The translations under genes and the position numbers were made by a program. Positions 21,230 through 30,632 of a stretch of DNA of 64,000 nucleotides are shown in pieces (position 1 is the first letter of the stretch; the number at the start of each line of letters is the position of its first letter). The DNA is taken from positions 186,001 to 250,000 of the forward strand of contig CAXXOZ010000018.1 in the NCBI GenBank assembly GCA_963676435.2, in the 5' to 3' direction. Source of the stretch: CAXXOZ01 sp963676435 (lineage in GTDB: Bacteria; Bacillota; Clostridia; Lachnospirales; Lachnospiraceae). The notes beneath the pieces are model-generated. The model saw only the letters and a program-made list of their open reading frames with translations, ran no database searches and was not told the origin of the DNA.

Positions 21230-22461
21230 ATGAAAAAAAGAGCTAAAAATAAAGTAGATAAAAAGAAAACAGGGGAAAGAAATTAAAAATAGCTGTATTA
21301 GTGGTAGAGATAATTGTGGTTTTAATTCTTGCATTTGTAATAGCAATGCTTGCTATACAGATTCAAAAATGAAACTTTTAAAATCAGTCACTAGTTGTTC
21401 AGTAGGGCAAAGTCTGATTGGTTGCTTTGTAGGAAGTGACTATGAGAAGTATCTACAGGACACTGACTTTAATGAAGGAAAATATAACAACAAATGTTGA
21501 GTTGAGTGGAGAGTTTACAAATATTGCATTATTTGGTGTTGATGAAAACGAAAGTAGAACTGATTCAATTATTGTTTTAAGCATAAATAATGAAACAGGT
21601 GAAATGAAAATGCTTTCAGTCTATAGAGATACGATTCTTGAGTTTATAACTGAAAATAGTTATGGAGGAAAGATATTTAACTATGACAAAGCAAATCAGG
21701 CATATGCAAGTGGTGGAGCCGAAGGTGCCATTAATATGCTAAATGTTAATATGGATTTAAATATTAAAGATTATATTTTGGTTAATTTTGATGGTCTAGC
21801 AAATATAATTGATGCTCTTGGAGGTTTAGATATATATATAAATTCAGCAGAAGCTGGATATATAAATCATTACCTTGTTAATTTACGTAAGGCTACAGGA
21901 AAAAGCGTAGACGATGTTACCCTATCAGATCAGGTTGTTCATTTAAATGGTCTTCAAGTAACAGCTTTTTGTAGAATTAGATATACTTCTTTTACAAATG
22001 AAGAAGGAGAAGTATTTGCTAATGACTACGGAAGAACAGAAAGACAAAGATATGTTTTAGAAAAATTATTCGCAAAGGCTAAAGATGCAGGGGCAAGCGA
22101 AATATTAGAAGTTGCAAATACACTATTCCAAGAAAATACAGATGAAGAAAATTTTATTAAAACTAGTTTGTCTATGGAGGAGATTCTTGAATTAATACCT
22201 CTTATGCTAGAATTTAATATTGTAGGTAGTGATGGATTTCCTTTTGAAAAATCTTCTGGATTTTTTGCACCATTTTATTTGACAGAAAGTGGAGCGCAAG
22301 GTACTTTATATAATCAGAACTTGTCCTGCGTTTTTGTGGACGATTTAGAGGAAAATGTAAAGCAGGTACATGAGTATTTATTTGGAGATACAGACTATGA
22401 ACCGACTAGTAATGTTTCTGAGATTGGAAACAACCTTAAGGCCTCTACAGGTGTTTACTGA
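21230..22461 (+). pseudogene. LytR-CpsA-Psr (LCP) ligase, frameshifted N-terminus
   Basis: The ATG at 21230 follows an AAGGAA ribosome site. It encodes a basic N-terminus and one membrane helix; single-base changes near 21283, 21370 and 21480 shift the frame before the intact part. The LCP domain is complete: 'LFGVDENESRTDSI' (the ligand-binding Arg and Asp), 'MLSVYRDT', 'DGLANIIDALGG', 'CRIRYT' and 'YGRTERQRYVL'. LCP enzymes transfer lipid-linked polymers to peptidoglycan. A second copy follows in an ATGA overlap. Placed at the end of this locus, it would anchor the polysaccharide made upstream. Confidence 0.85.
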
Positions 22462-23608
22462 TGAAAAAAAATAATACTGTTTATTGAACTTATAGTTATA
22501 ATTATTTTAATAGGTGTTGTAATTGTAGTTTTTGTACCAGGTGCAAAAAATAAACTTTTTGGATCATTTCTTGGTTGTTCAATTGGTCAAGGGATCGCAG
22601 GATTAATTGTAGGAGATGACTATGAAGAATATATACAAGATAAAGATTTTGATGAAAGTTCAATCCTTGTAAACGAAGGTTTAGAAATTCCAGAAGAATA
22701 TACAAATGTACTTCTTTTAGGGGGCGATGCAAACAAAGGATTTACAAATGGCTCGCTAGGAGAAGGGGGCACATAGTGATTCAATAATAATTCTTAGTAT
22801 CAATAATAATACTGGTGAAATGAAAATGGTATCCGTTTATAGAGATACATATTTGCAATATACAGTTAATGATATTAATTATGGAAAAGCAACAAGTGCT
22901 TTGTTTTTCGGTGGAATACCTTCAGCAGTTAATATGGTTAATAAAAATTTAGATTTAAATATAAAAGACTATGTAGTAATCAATTATAATGGATTGGCCA
23001 ATATAATTGATTCCATAGGTGGATTGGAAGTAGAAATTACTGAACAAGAAATGAAATATATAAATTTTCATCTTGTAGATACGAGAAACAAAACAGGAAA
23101 AGATACCCCAGATGTTGAGACTTATGGGCAGGTTACACTAACAGGTTTACAGGCTGTTTCATATTGTAGGGTAAGACAGACTTCTTTTACAGACCAGTCA
23201 GGAGAGGTTTTTAATGATGACTATGGTAGAACTGAAAGGCAAAAATATATTTTAAAATTAACTTTAAAAAAGATGAAACAAGCTGGTGCAGGAGAGCTTT
23301 TAGATATTTCAAAGGATCTTTTTAAGGAGAACACACCAGAAGATAAGTTTATAACTACAAGTATGAACCTAAATGAAGCATTGGATATTTTAAGTGTTGC
23401 GATGGAACTTAATCTAGAATCAACTTCAGGATTTCCTATGGAAAGAACATCAAGGAACATGAATGTAGGAAGTTCAATAATTCCAAATGATTTAGAATAT
23501 AATGTATCAATTTTACATGAATATCTTTTTGGAACTGTAGATTATGTGCCGACTGATGATGTTTATGAAATAAGTGAAATAATAAAAGATAAATTAGGAG
23601 TTAGGTAG
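22461..23608 (+). pseudogene. LytR-CpsA-Psr (LCP) ligase, second copy, two frameshifts
   Basis: The ATG at 22461 overlaps the stop of the first LCP gene. Removing one A from the A7 run after the ATG gives a membrane helix, then 'NVLLLGGDANKG'. Removing one G from the G5 run near 22765 then joins the intact part: 'SDSIIILSI', 'MVSVYRDT', 'GLANIIDSIGGLEV', 'CRVRQTSF' and 'YGRTERQKYIL'. It is homologous to the gene before along the whole length, so the two are tandem duplicates. Only two homopolymer bases separate it from an intact 380-residue LCP protein. Confidence 0.85.
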
Positions 23609-23663
23609 CTATACAATCTTTTAAAAACTTTTCACAACCAAAACACAAAAATGACACAATTAA

Positions 23664-23693
23664 TTGATAGACTATGCCATGATGAATTATAGT
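23664..23693 (+). promoter_or_regulatory. Likely sigma-A promoter of the htrA-clpX unit
   Basis: TTGATA at 23664-23669 and TATAGT at 23688-23693 with an 18-base spacer, about 20 bases before the ATG at 23714. An AGGAGG ribosome site lies between. Confidence 0.5.
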
Positions 23694-23713
23694 ATCAGGA
23701 GGTTTTATATAAT

Positions 23714-24925
23714 ATGGCAGAAAAAGAAACTAAAAGTAACTTTAAAATAAAAAAAATTTTACTTGGAGTAGTCGCAGCTTTACTTATTGGTGTTATTGCT
23801 GGAACTACCATGTTTGGTGTTAACGTAGGATTGTCTTATGTATTTAGCTCTGATTCAACAGAAATTGATATACCTTATACCGACACAATTTCTGCGATAT
23901 TAGCTGGAGAAGAAGATGAATCAGAAGAAGTTGTAGTTAAAGATGTAAGCTCTATTGTAGAAGCTGCAATGCCTTCAATTGTTGCAATAACTACCAAAAC
24001 ACTAGTTTCTTCTAATGATTGGTATAATTATTATTATGGTGAACAAGAAATGACTGGAGCAGGTTCAGGTGTTATTATATCAAAAAGTGAAGAAGAGCTT
24101 TTGATAATAACAAGCAATCATGTAGTAGAAGATACAGATAGTGTTAGTGTTACATTTATAGATGATATATCTGTAGATGCAATAATTAAAGCTTCTGAAC
24201 CAAGTGAAGATTTAGCAATAGTTTCAGTTAATATAGAGGATATAAGCAGCGAGACTTTGGAACAAATAAAAATTGCAACAATGGCTAGTGAAAGTGTTGA
24301 AGTTGGTGAAGGAGTAGTAGCTATAGGAAATGCATTAGGATACGGTCAGTCTGTGACAACAGGTGTTGTAAGTGCATTGGATAGAGAAGTAGCATTAGAT
24401 AATATAACTTTATCACTATTACAAACTGATGCAGCCATCAATCCAGGAAATAGTGGTGGAGCCTTATTAAACATGCAGGGTGAATTAATTGGTATAAATG
24501 AAGCTAAGTTTTCCTCAAATGATGTAGAAGGAATGGGATTTGCTATTCCGATTTCAGAAAAAACAGAATTGGTACAGAAATTACTTAATGCCGAAACAAA
24601 GCAAAAAGTCGATGAATCAAGTAGGGGATATTTAGGAATATATGGAAGAGATGTATCAACTACAATATCAAACTCTTATGATGTACCAGAAGGTGTATAT
24701 ATATATCAGGTTATAAAAGGTAGTGGAGCCGATAACTCAGGACTTATAGATAAAGATGTAATTATTGAAGTAGAGGGTGATATAATTACTAGTATGGTAG
24801 ATCTTCAGGAAACTTTAGAATACTATATGGCGGGAGAGACTGTTACAGTCAAAATAATGAGACTTGTAGACAATGAATATGTAGAAAGAGAGATTGAAGT
24901 AACTTTAACGGAAAATCTCAGCTAG
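23714..24925 (+). CDS. htrA: HtrA/DegP-family serine protease with PDZ domain
   Basis: 403 residues. A basic N-terminus and one membrane helix (about 14-38) anchor a trypsin-like domain outside the membrane. The catalytic triad is visible: His136 in 'TSNHVVED', Asp166 in 'SEDLAIV' and Ser247 in 'NPGNSGGAL'. One PDZ domain (about 300-395) has the 'YLGIYG' carboxylate-binding loop region. It degrades or refolds damaged proteins at the cell surface and often responds to envelope stress. A strong AGGAGG site precedes the ATG. The clpX gene follows 12 bases later, so two protein quality-control genes share an operon. Confidence 0.93.
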   Translation: MAEKETKSNFKIKKILLGVVAALLIGVIAGTTMFGVNVGLSYVFSSDSTEIDIPYTDTISAILAGEEDESEEVVVKDVSSIVEAAMPSIVAITTKTLVSSNDWYNYYYGEQEMTGAGSGVIISKSEEELLIITSNHVVEDTDSVSVTFIDDISVDAIIKASEPSEDLAIVSVNIEDISSETLEQIKIATMASESVEVGEGVVAIGNALGYGQSVTTGVVSALDREVALDNITLSLLQTDAAINPGNSGGALLNMQGELIGINEAKFSSNDVEGMGFAIPISEKTELVQKLLNAETKQKVDESSRGYLGIYGRDVSTTISNSYDVPEGVYIYQVIKGSGADNSGLIDKDVIIEVEGDIITSMVDLQETLEYYMAGETVTVKIMRLVDNEYVEREIEVTLTENLS

Positions 24926-24937
24926 AAAGAGGATTTT

Positions 24938-26365
24938 ATGTCAGATGAAAAAGAAATAATTGATAATAATGATGAATACGAAAAAGTGTGCTATATGTGC
25001 AGAAGACCTGAAAGTAAAGCCGGAAAGATGGTTACAATGCCTGGAAATATAAGTATTTGTTCGGATTGTATGCAAAAAACATTCGATACAATAAATTCAC
25101 AAGGCATTGATTTAGCAAGCTTTAATACTAATAATTTTAAAGAAATAGATGATGAAGACACAGAAAATAAAAATTTACCTCCACTTGGAGTGATTAACCT
25201 TTCAGATATTCAGGGTGATATTCCAAACAGACAAAAACTAAAAAAGAAAAAAACTAGTGAAGATGGAGAAAAGAAACCAGCCCTAGATATTAGTAAAATG
25301 CCTGCCCCTCATAAGATTAAAGAACAGCTTGATGAATATATAATTGGACAGGAATATGCAAAGAAAGTTATTTCAGTTGCGGTTTACAATCATTATAAAA
25401 GAGTTGTTACAAATACAATGGATGAAATAGAAATTGAAAAATCAAATATGCTTATGATAGGGCCGACTGGAAGTGGAAAAACATATTTGGTTAAGACTCT
25501 TGCCAAACTTTTAGATGTTCCTTTGGCAATTGCAGATGCAACTTCTCTAACAGAAGCAGGATATATTGGTGATGACATAGAAAGTGTAGTTTCAAAGCTC
25601 CTTTTAGCTGCAGACAATGATGTAGAAAGAGCAGAGTGTGGAATAATATTTATCGATGAAATTGATAAATTAGCTAAAAAGAAAAATGTAAACAGCAGAG
25701 ATGTAAGTGGAGAATCAGTTCAGCAAGGACTATTAAAGCTTTTAGAGGGTAGTGAAGTTGAAGTTCCAGTGGGAGCAAACAGTAAAAATGCAATGGTTCC
25801 ATTAACAACAATAAATACTAGAAACATATTGTTCATATGTGGAGGAGCCTTTCCTGACTTAGAAGATGTAATAAAAGAAAGGCTAAATAAAAATTCTGCA
25901 ATAGGATTTAAAGCCGATTTAAAAGACAAATATGATAAAGAAAATGATATTGTTAAACAGGTGAGTATAGAAGATTTAAAAAACTTTGGAATGATTCCTG
26001 AATTCTTAGGAAGGCTTCCTGTGGTATTTACATTAGAAGGACTTACAAAAGAAATGTTAATGGAAGTTTTAAAAGAGCCTAAAAATGCCATACTAAAACA
26101 ATACAAAAAACTTTTAGAGCTAGATGAAGTTTTACTTGAATTTGATGAAAGTGCGATAGAAGCAATTGCTGAAAAGGCTATTGAGAAAAAGACTGGGGCA
26201 AGAGCTTTAAGAGCAATAATTGAAGAATTTATGCTTGATATAATGTACGAGATACCTAAAGATGAGGCAATCGGAAGAGTTACAATAACAAGAGATTATA
26301 TAGAAAAAAAAGGTGGACCACAGATTCAATTAAGAACACATATAGAAAAAAATGCATATAATTAA
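24938..26365 (+). CDS. clpX: ClpX-type AAA+ unfoldase (divergent)
   Basis: 475 residues, somewhat longer than usual ClpX. The N-terminal zinc-binding domain has two CxxC pairs: 'CYMCRRPE' and 'ICSDCMQ'. A charged linker of about 70 residues follows, then the AAA+ module: Walker A 'GPTGSGKT', pore loop 'GYIGDD', Walker B 'IIFIDEIDK' and 'FLGRLPVVF' with the arginine finger. The 'AIGFKADL' segment keeps the IGF tripeptide that docks on ClpP, so it likely works with ClpP encoded elsewhere. Sequence divergence from standard ClpX suggests a paralogue. It ends at a strong terminator. Confidence 0.9.
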   Translation: MSDEKEIIDNNDEYEKVCYMCRRPESKAGKMVTMPGNISICSDCMQKTFDTINSQGIDLASFNTNNFKEIDDEDTENKNLPPLGVINLSDIQGDIPNRQKLKKKKTSEDGEKKPALDISKMPAPHKIKEQLDEYIIGQEYAKKVISVAVYNHYKRVVTNTMDEIEIEKSNMLMIGPTGSGKTYLVKTLAKLLDVPLAIADATSLTEAGYIGDDIESVVSKLLLAADNDVERAECGIIFIDEIDKLAKKKNVNSRDVSGESVQQGLLKLLEGSEVEVPVGANSKNAMVPLTTINTRNILFICGGAFPDLEDVIKERLNKNSAIGFKADLKDKYDKENDIVKQVSIEDLKNFGMIPEFLGRLPVVFTLEGLTKEMLMEVLKEPKNAILKQYKKLLELDEVLLEFDESAIEAIAEKAIEKKTGARALRAIIEEFMLDIMYEIPKDEAIGRVTITRDYIEKKGGPQIQLRTHIEKNAYN

Positions 26366-26372
26366 GACAATT

Positions 26373-26405
26373 AGGATAATAGAAAAAACTATTATCCTTT
26401 TTATT
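26373..26405 (+). terminator. Rho-independent terminator after clpX
   Basis: A perfect 10-base-pair stem, AGGATAATAG (26373-26382) with CTATTATCCT (26389-26398), an A6 loop and a following TTTTTATTT run. Confidence 0.85.
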
Positions 26406-26433
26406 TGAAAATATAAAAATATAATGATAAAAT
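26405..26433 (+). promoter_or_regulatory. Sigma-A promoter of the ABC transporter operon
   Basis: TTGAAA (26405-26410), a 17-base spacer and TAAAAT (26428-26433), directly after the clpX terminator and 30 bases before the ATG at 26464. Confidence 0.6.
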
Positions 26434-26463
26434 TGTATTATTATGGATTTGAAGGGAGAAACT

Positions 26464-27183
26464 ATGATTAGCATAAATGGTGTATCGAAAAGTTATGGAG
26501 GTAATAAACTAGCTGTTGATAATTTAAGTCTGGAAATTGAAAAAGGTCAAATTACAGGTTTCATTGGTCCAAATGGAGCGGGGAAAACGACAACTCTTAA
26601 AATGATTACAGGTATTTTAAATCCTGATAGTGGTAATATAATTGTTAATGGAAGTGACATAGTAAAAGAACCTTTAAAAACGAAAATGCAGTTTGGTTTT
26701 GTTTCAGACAATCCAGATATGTTTTTAAGGTTGAAAGGAATCGAATATATAAATTTTATGGCTGATTTATATGATGTTTCTACAAAAGAAAGAACAAATA
26801 TTATTGAAAATTTGTCGGAGAGATTTGAAATGGCAGATGCCCTAGGAGATAAAATACTTAGTTATTCTCATGGGATGAGACAAAAAATTGTGATTATGGG
26901 AGCCTTAGTACATTCACCAGCTGTTTGGATTTTAGACGAACCACTAACAGGCTTAGATCCAAAATCTGCATTTGCACTAAAAGAAATGATGAAAGAACAT
27001 GTTAAAGACGGAAATTCAGTTTTATTTTCTACTCATGTCTTGGAGGTTGCAGAAAAACTTTGTGATAAAGTGGCAATTATAAATAAGGGAAAGTTACAGT
27101 ATTCTGGTACACTAGAAGACTTGAAAAACAAATATAAATCTCAAGAAACGCTGGAAAATATTTTTCTGGAGGTTACTAAATAA
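26464..27183 (+). CDS. ABC transporter ATP-binding protein
   Basis: 239 residues from the ATG at 26464, chosen over the ATG at 26443 because an AAGGGAG ribosome site lies just before it. It has Walker A 'GPNGAGKTT', the Q-loop region 'KMQFGFVSD', the signature motif as 'LSYSHGMRQK' (SHGMR in place of LSGGQ, common in exporters), Walker B 'VWILDEPLTGLD' and the switch His in 'STHVLE'. It powers the membrane protein encoded next, whose ATG overlaps its stop by one base. Substrate unknown. Confidence 0.93.
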   Translation: MISINGVSKSYGGNKLAVDNLSLEIEKGQITGFIGPNGAGKTTTLKMITGILNPDSGNIIVNGSDIVKEPLKTKMQFGFVSDNPDMFLRLKGIEYINFMADLYDVSTKERTNIIENLSERFEMADALGDKILSYSHGMRQKIVIMGALVHSPAVWILDEPLTGLDPKSAFALKEMMKEHVKDGNSVLFSTHVLEVAEKLCDKVAIINKGKLQYSGTLEDLKNKYKSQETLENIFLEVTK

Positions 27184-28874
27184 TGAAAAAATATTTTTTA
27201 TTAACAAAGATTCTTTTAAAATCGGGAATTTCTAGTATAGAACAAGGCAAGAAAAAAAGGAAAAGACTAATAAATATAAAATCGAAATTATTATACTTAC
27301 TAATAGGGATATGTTTTTTACCACTTTTAGTTGCCTTGTTTTTTGCAGGAAAAGAGGGATACGAATTATTAAGTCAGATTGGTCAAGAAGGAGTTGTTAT
27401 AGGAATTATTTGTGCTATTGCAAGTATTATGACCTTTGTTTTTGGTATATCTATAGTTATTAGTGTGTTTTATTTTTCAAGCGATATAGAATATCTCTTG
27501 CCCTTACCAATAAAGCCTTATCAAATAGTTGCATCAAAGTTTACAGTTACTTTGTTTTATGAATATATTACAACATTCGTTATTGCGGCACCTCCTTTGA
27601 TCGGATATGGTTATGCATCTTCAGCTGGAATAATATATTGGATAATAGTTCTATTTACAATACTTTTACTTCCAATAGTTCCATTAGTTTATGGAGGAGT
27701 TATATCAATAGTTTTAATGAGGTTTTTAAAAAGGGCAAAAAACAGAGATTTACTTACAATAGTTATAAGTATATTTATAATGGTATTGGCATTAGGATTT
27801 AATACAATGACAAACACATTTTCTTCAATGTCATCTGAAGCAGTTATGGATCTTTTGATAAAAGGAAATAACTCTTTGTTAGAGGTAATCAATAGAGTAT
27901 TTCCAAATTTCATATTAATTGAAAGAGCTTTAATTGACGGAGATATTATAATGCTAATATTATTTATGGTAACAGTAATATTATTTGTAATAGTATTTCT
28001 CTTTATAGCAAAGCTTTTATATTTTAAAGGCGCTAGTGGTATATCAAGTACTAGCTCAAAAAGAAAAGCTTTAACGAAAGAGCAGTCATTTAAGATTATT
28101 AAAAAAAGAAAAGTACTATATACATATACAGTAAAAGAGTTAAAACTGTTATTTAGGACTCCGATGTATTTTATGAACTGTGTTATGATGAGTATAATAT
28201 GGCCTGTTTTTTTATTGATACCTGTTGCTGCTGGTGTTTTTGGCGGAGGCTTTGGAATATCAAGCTTAAAGGAAATTTTATTGGGTAGTTTAGAAAGTGG
28301 ACAGTCAATAGTTTCAGGGATTATTTTTCTCGTTGTATTTGGAATAACAGTACTCATAACAAGTTTCAATTTTACAGCTGGTACAGGTATTTCAAGAGAA
28401 GGTAAAAGTTTTTTTGTAATGAAATACATTCCAATTAGCTTTGAAAAACAGATATTTGCAAAAATATTGTCAGGAATACTGATTAGCTTGATAGGAACAA
28501 CTATATATATTTTAATCGCAATGTTTGTATTAAATTTTCCTTTATGGATAATACTTCTTTCAGGAATACTAAGTTTTTTTACCTGTGTAATTTTTACATA
28601 TATTCAGATAATTACAGATTTGATAAGACCAAAACTTAAATGGGAAACGGAACAGGCAGCAATTAAACAAAATTTCAACACAATGATCGAATTATTTTTT
28701 TCAGTGATCTTAGGTGGAGGAGTTTGCTTATTATCTGTATTTTTATATGGAAAATTAAATATATCAGTAGTTCTAATAGTTGTTTTCGCAATAGTATTTT
28801 TGATAATTATTACATTTGTAGCCCATAAAATGATTACAAAATTTGGAGCAAAAAGGCTTTATTCCTTGGAATAA
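27183..28874 (+). CDS. ABC transporter permease (ABC-2-like exporter)
   Basis: 563 residues with about twelve membrane helices. A long basic cytoplasmic N-terminus and a central charged loop (about 270-315) separate two halves. It has no ATP-binding motifs. It forms one unit with the ATP-binding gene before it. The family resembles large uncharacterised ABC-2-type exporters of Bacillota rather than nutrient importers, since no binding protein gene is near. Its 3' end carries half of a terminator stem. Confidence 0.85.
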   Translation: MKKYFLLTKILLKSGISSIEQGKKKRKRLINIKSKLLYLLIGICFLPLLVALFFAGKEGYELLSQIGQEGVVIGIICAIASIMTFVFGISIVISVFYFSSDIEYLLPLPIKPYQIVASKFTVTLFYEYITTFVIAAPPLIGYGYASSAGIIYWIIVLFTILLLPIVPLVYGGVISIVLMRFLKRAKNRDLLTIVISIFIMVLALGFNTMTNTFSSMSSEAVMDLLIKGNNSLLEVINRVFPNFILIERALIDGDIIMLILFMVTVILFVIVFLFIAKLLYFKGASGISSTSSKRKALTKEQSFKIIKKRKVLYTYTVKELKLLFRTPMYFMNCVMMSIIWPVFLLIPVAAGVFGGGFGISSLKEILLGSLESGQSIVSGIIFLVVFGITVLITSFNFTAGTGISREGKSFFVMKYIPISFEKQIFAKILSGILISLIGTTIYILIAMFVLNFPLWIILLSGILSFFTCVIFTYIQIITDLIRPKLKWETEQAAIKQNFNTMIELFFSVILGGGVCLLSVFLYGKLNISVVLIVVFAIVFLIIITFVAHKMITKFGAKRLYSLE

Positions 28875-28888
28875 AGCCTTTGGGTTTT
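28852..28888 (+). terminator. Terminator overlapping the permease stop codon
   Basis: AAAGGCTTTATT (28852-28863) pairs with AATAAAGCCTTT (28870-28881); the stop codon lies within the right arm. A GGGTTTT run follows. The next gene is convergent and ends 10 bases further on, so the stem may serve both directions. Confidence 0.7.
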
Positions 28889-28897
28889 CATTATATA

Positions 28898-30271
28898 TTA
28901 TAGGTTTACTTCTGGAAGTGAATCAAAACCTTTTTGTAAGTCTTCATCTGTAGGTATATAGTCTGTCATAGTACCATCATTATATGAAGCATATGCTGTC
29001 ATATCAAAGAATCCTGTTCCTGAAAGATTAAAGAATATTTTCTTTTTCTCACCTGTTTCTTTACAAACGAGTGCTTCATCAATTGCAGCTCTTATTGCAT
29101 GAGCAGATTCTGGAGCAGGTAATGTTCCTTCACTTCTTAAGAATGTAGTTGCAGCTTCAAAAACTTTTGTCTGTTCATAAGAGCGAGCTTCCATATAACC
29201 GTCATGGTAAAGCTTTGAAATGATAGGTGACATGCCATGGTAACGAAGACCGCCAGCATGGTTTGGCGCAGGCATAAAACCACTACCAAGAGTATACATT
29301 TTCATAAGTGGAGTCATTTTTCCTGTATCCCCAAAATCAAATGCATATTTACCTCTTGTAAGCGTTGGGCATGAAGCTGGTTCTACAGCAATAAATCTAA
29401 TATCATTTTTTCCTTCAAGTTTATCTGCCATAAATGGTGCAATAGCACCAGCAAGGTTTGAACCACCACCTGCACAGCCGATTACAATATCAGGTGTTAC
29501 ACCGTATTTGTCTAATGCTGTTTTAGCTTCTAAACCAATTATTGATTGGTGTAAAATAACATGATCAAGAACGCTTCCTAGCACATAACGACAATTAGGT
29601 GTTTTTAAGGAAAGTTCCATTGCTTCTGAAATAGCACATCCTAGAGAACCACCAGTGTCAGGATTTTCTGCTAATATTTTTTTTCCAACTTCTGTTGTTT
29701 CTGATGGAGAAGGTATAACTTTTCCTCCATATGCTTCGATAACAGCTTTTCTATGAGGTTTTTGGTTATAAGAAACTTTAACCATATATACAGTTAAATC
29801 AATATCAAAGAATGCTGTAGACATTGATAATGCAGTTCCCCATTGTCCAGCACCTGTTTCTGTAGTTAAATGTGTAAGACCCTGTTTTTTTGCATAGTAA
29901 ACCTGAGCAGCAGCAGTATTTAATTTATGAGAACCAGAAGTGTTTGTTCCCTCAAATTTATAATAAATTTCAGCTGGTGTTCCAAGGGCTTTTTCAAGGT
30001 TATATGCTCTTGTTAAAGGAGATGGTCTGAATAGTTTATAAAAATCCTGAATTTCTTCTGGGATATCAATATACTTATCAGTTTCGTTAAGTTCCTGATC
30101 TACTAAATCATCACAGAAAACTGGTAATAAATCTTCTTTTACACATGGTTTCATAGTTCCTGGATGTATAAAAGGTTCATGTTGTTCTTTCATGAAAGCT
30201 TTTAGATTTAGCCATTGTTTTGGCATCTCGCTTTCTTCTAGATATGTTTTGTAAGGTATTTTGTTGCTCAT
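28898..30271 (-). CDS. trpB: Tryptophan synthase beta chain, TrpB2 type
   Basis: About 457 residues from the ATG at 30271; the ATG at 30280 lies right against the GAAAGG ribosome site and is less likely. The PLP lysine is in 'GSHKLNTA' near residue 110, and the phosphate-binding glycine loop is 'GCAGGGSNL'. The N-terminal extension and length match the TrpB2 class, not the shorter TrpB1 that pairs with TrpA. It condenses indole (or another acceptor) with serine to give tryptophan. No trpA or other trp gene is nearby. The T-box leader with a Trp specifier supports a role in tryptophan supply. Confidence 0.9.
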   Translation of the reverse strand: MSNKIPYKTYLEESEMPKQWLNLKAFMKEQHEPFIHPGTMKPCVKEDLLPVFCDDLVDQELNETDKYIDIPEEIQDFYKLFRPSPLTRAYNLEKALGTPAEIYYKFEGTNTSGSHKLNTAAAQVYYAKKQGLTHLTTETGAGQWGTALSMSTAFFDIDLTVYMVKVSYNQKPHRKAVIEAYGGKVIPSPSETTEVGKKILAENPDTGGSLGCAISEAMELSLKTPNCRYVLGSVLDHVILHQSIIGLEAKTALDKYGVTPDIVIGCAGGGSNLAGAIAPFMADKLEGKNDIRFIAVEPASCPTLTRGKYAFDFGDTGKMTPLMKMYTLGSGFMPAPNHAGGLRYHGMSPIISKLYHDGYMEARSYEQTKVFEAATTFLRSEGTLPAPESAHAIRAAIDEALVCKETGEKKKIFFNLSGTGFFDMTAYASYNDGTMTDYIPTDEDLQKGFDSLPEVNL

Positions 30272-30300
30272 TTTTTCCATCCTTTCTTTTGGTTTTTAAA

Positions 30301-30335
30301 TTAAAAAAGTCTTTGTCCCCAATAGGGACAAAGAC
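30301..30335 (-). terminator. Terminator of the Trp T-box leader
   Basis: On the minus strand GTCTTTGTCCC pairs with GGGACAAAGAC (arms at the ends of 30309-30335), followed by a T6 run (30308-30303). It is the conditional terminator of the leader that precedes trpB. Confidence 0.85.
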
Positions 30336-30585
30336 ATTAACTTTGCTGTACCACCCTGATTGTCTAAAAAGACCTCTCTTGTCATATACAAAAATATACG
30401 CTCCCTTTGATAACGGATAGGATATTCCCGTTGGATATTACTCACTTCATTAATTAAGAAAGCTTTCCTTCCACCCTTATGAGTCCATTCACCAAAATTT
30501 GTATGTTACGCTTCCACCAACGGTAACTCTCTGAAATACAATGAATTGGATACTACTCTCAATCATAGGTTTATCAATATTACTT
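30303..30585 (-). ncRNA. T-box riboswitch, tryptophan specifier (UGG)
   Basis: The T-box sequence AGGGTGGTACAGC lies at 30357-30345 and pairs with the uncharged tRNA end. Stem I shows GAG-AGTA on its 5' side and GAA-TGG-A-CTC on its 3' side, so the specifier triplet is TGG at 30487-30485 (Trp). The apical part contains CAGAGAG and GTTGGTG as expected. With the terminator at 30301-30335, it lets trpB be transcribed when tRNA-Trp is uncharged. The T-box core departs slightly from the consensus GGTACCGCG. Confidence 0.9.
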
Positions 30586-30589
30586 TTCA

Positions 30590-30619
30590 ATTATATTACA
30601 TGTAAAAAATATTTGTCAA
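30590..30619 (-). promoter_or_regulatory. Sigma-A promoter of the trpB leader
   Basis: On the minus strand a perfect TTGACA (30619-30614), an 18-base spacer and a perfect TATAAT (30595-30590), just upstream of the T-box leader. Confidence 0.8.
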
Positions 30620-30632
30620 TACTTAAAAAAAA

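Noticed and set aside
25720..26106. Reverse reading frame inside clpX
   Set aside because: Antisense shadow of conserved AAA+ motifs; no ribosome site and no neighbours.
27689..28429. Long reverse-strand reading frame (246 codons) inside the ABC permease
   Set aside because: It lies fully within the intact permease gene and is low-complexity with Ile/Asn-rich residues from AT-rich antisense. It has no ribosome site.
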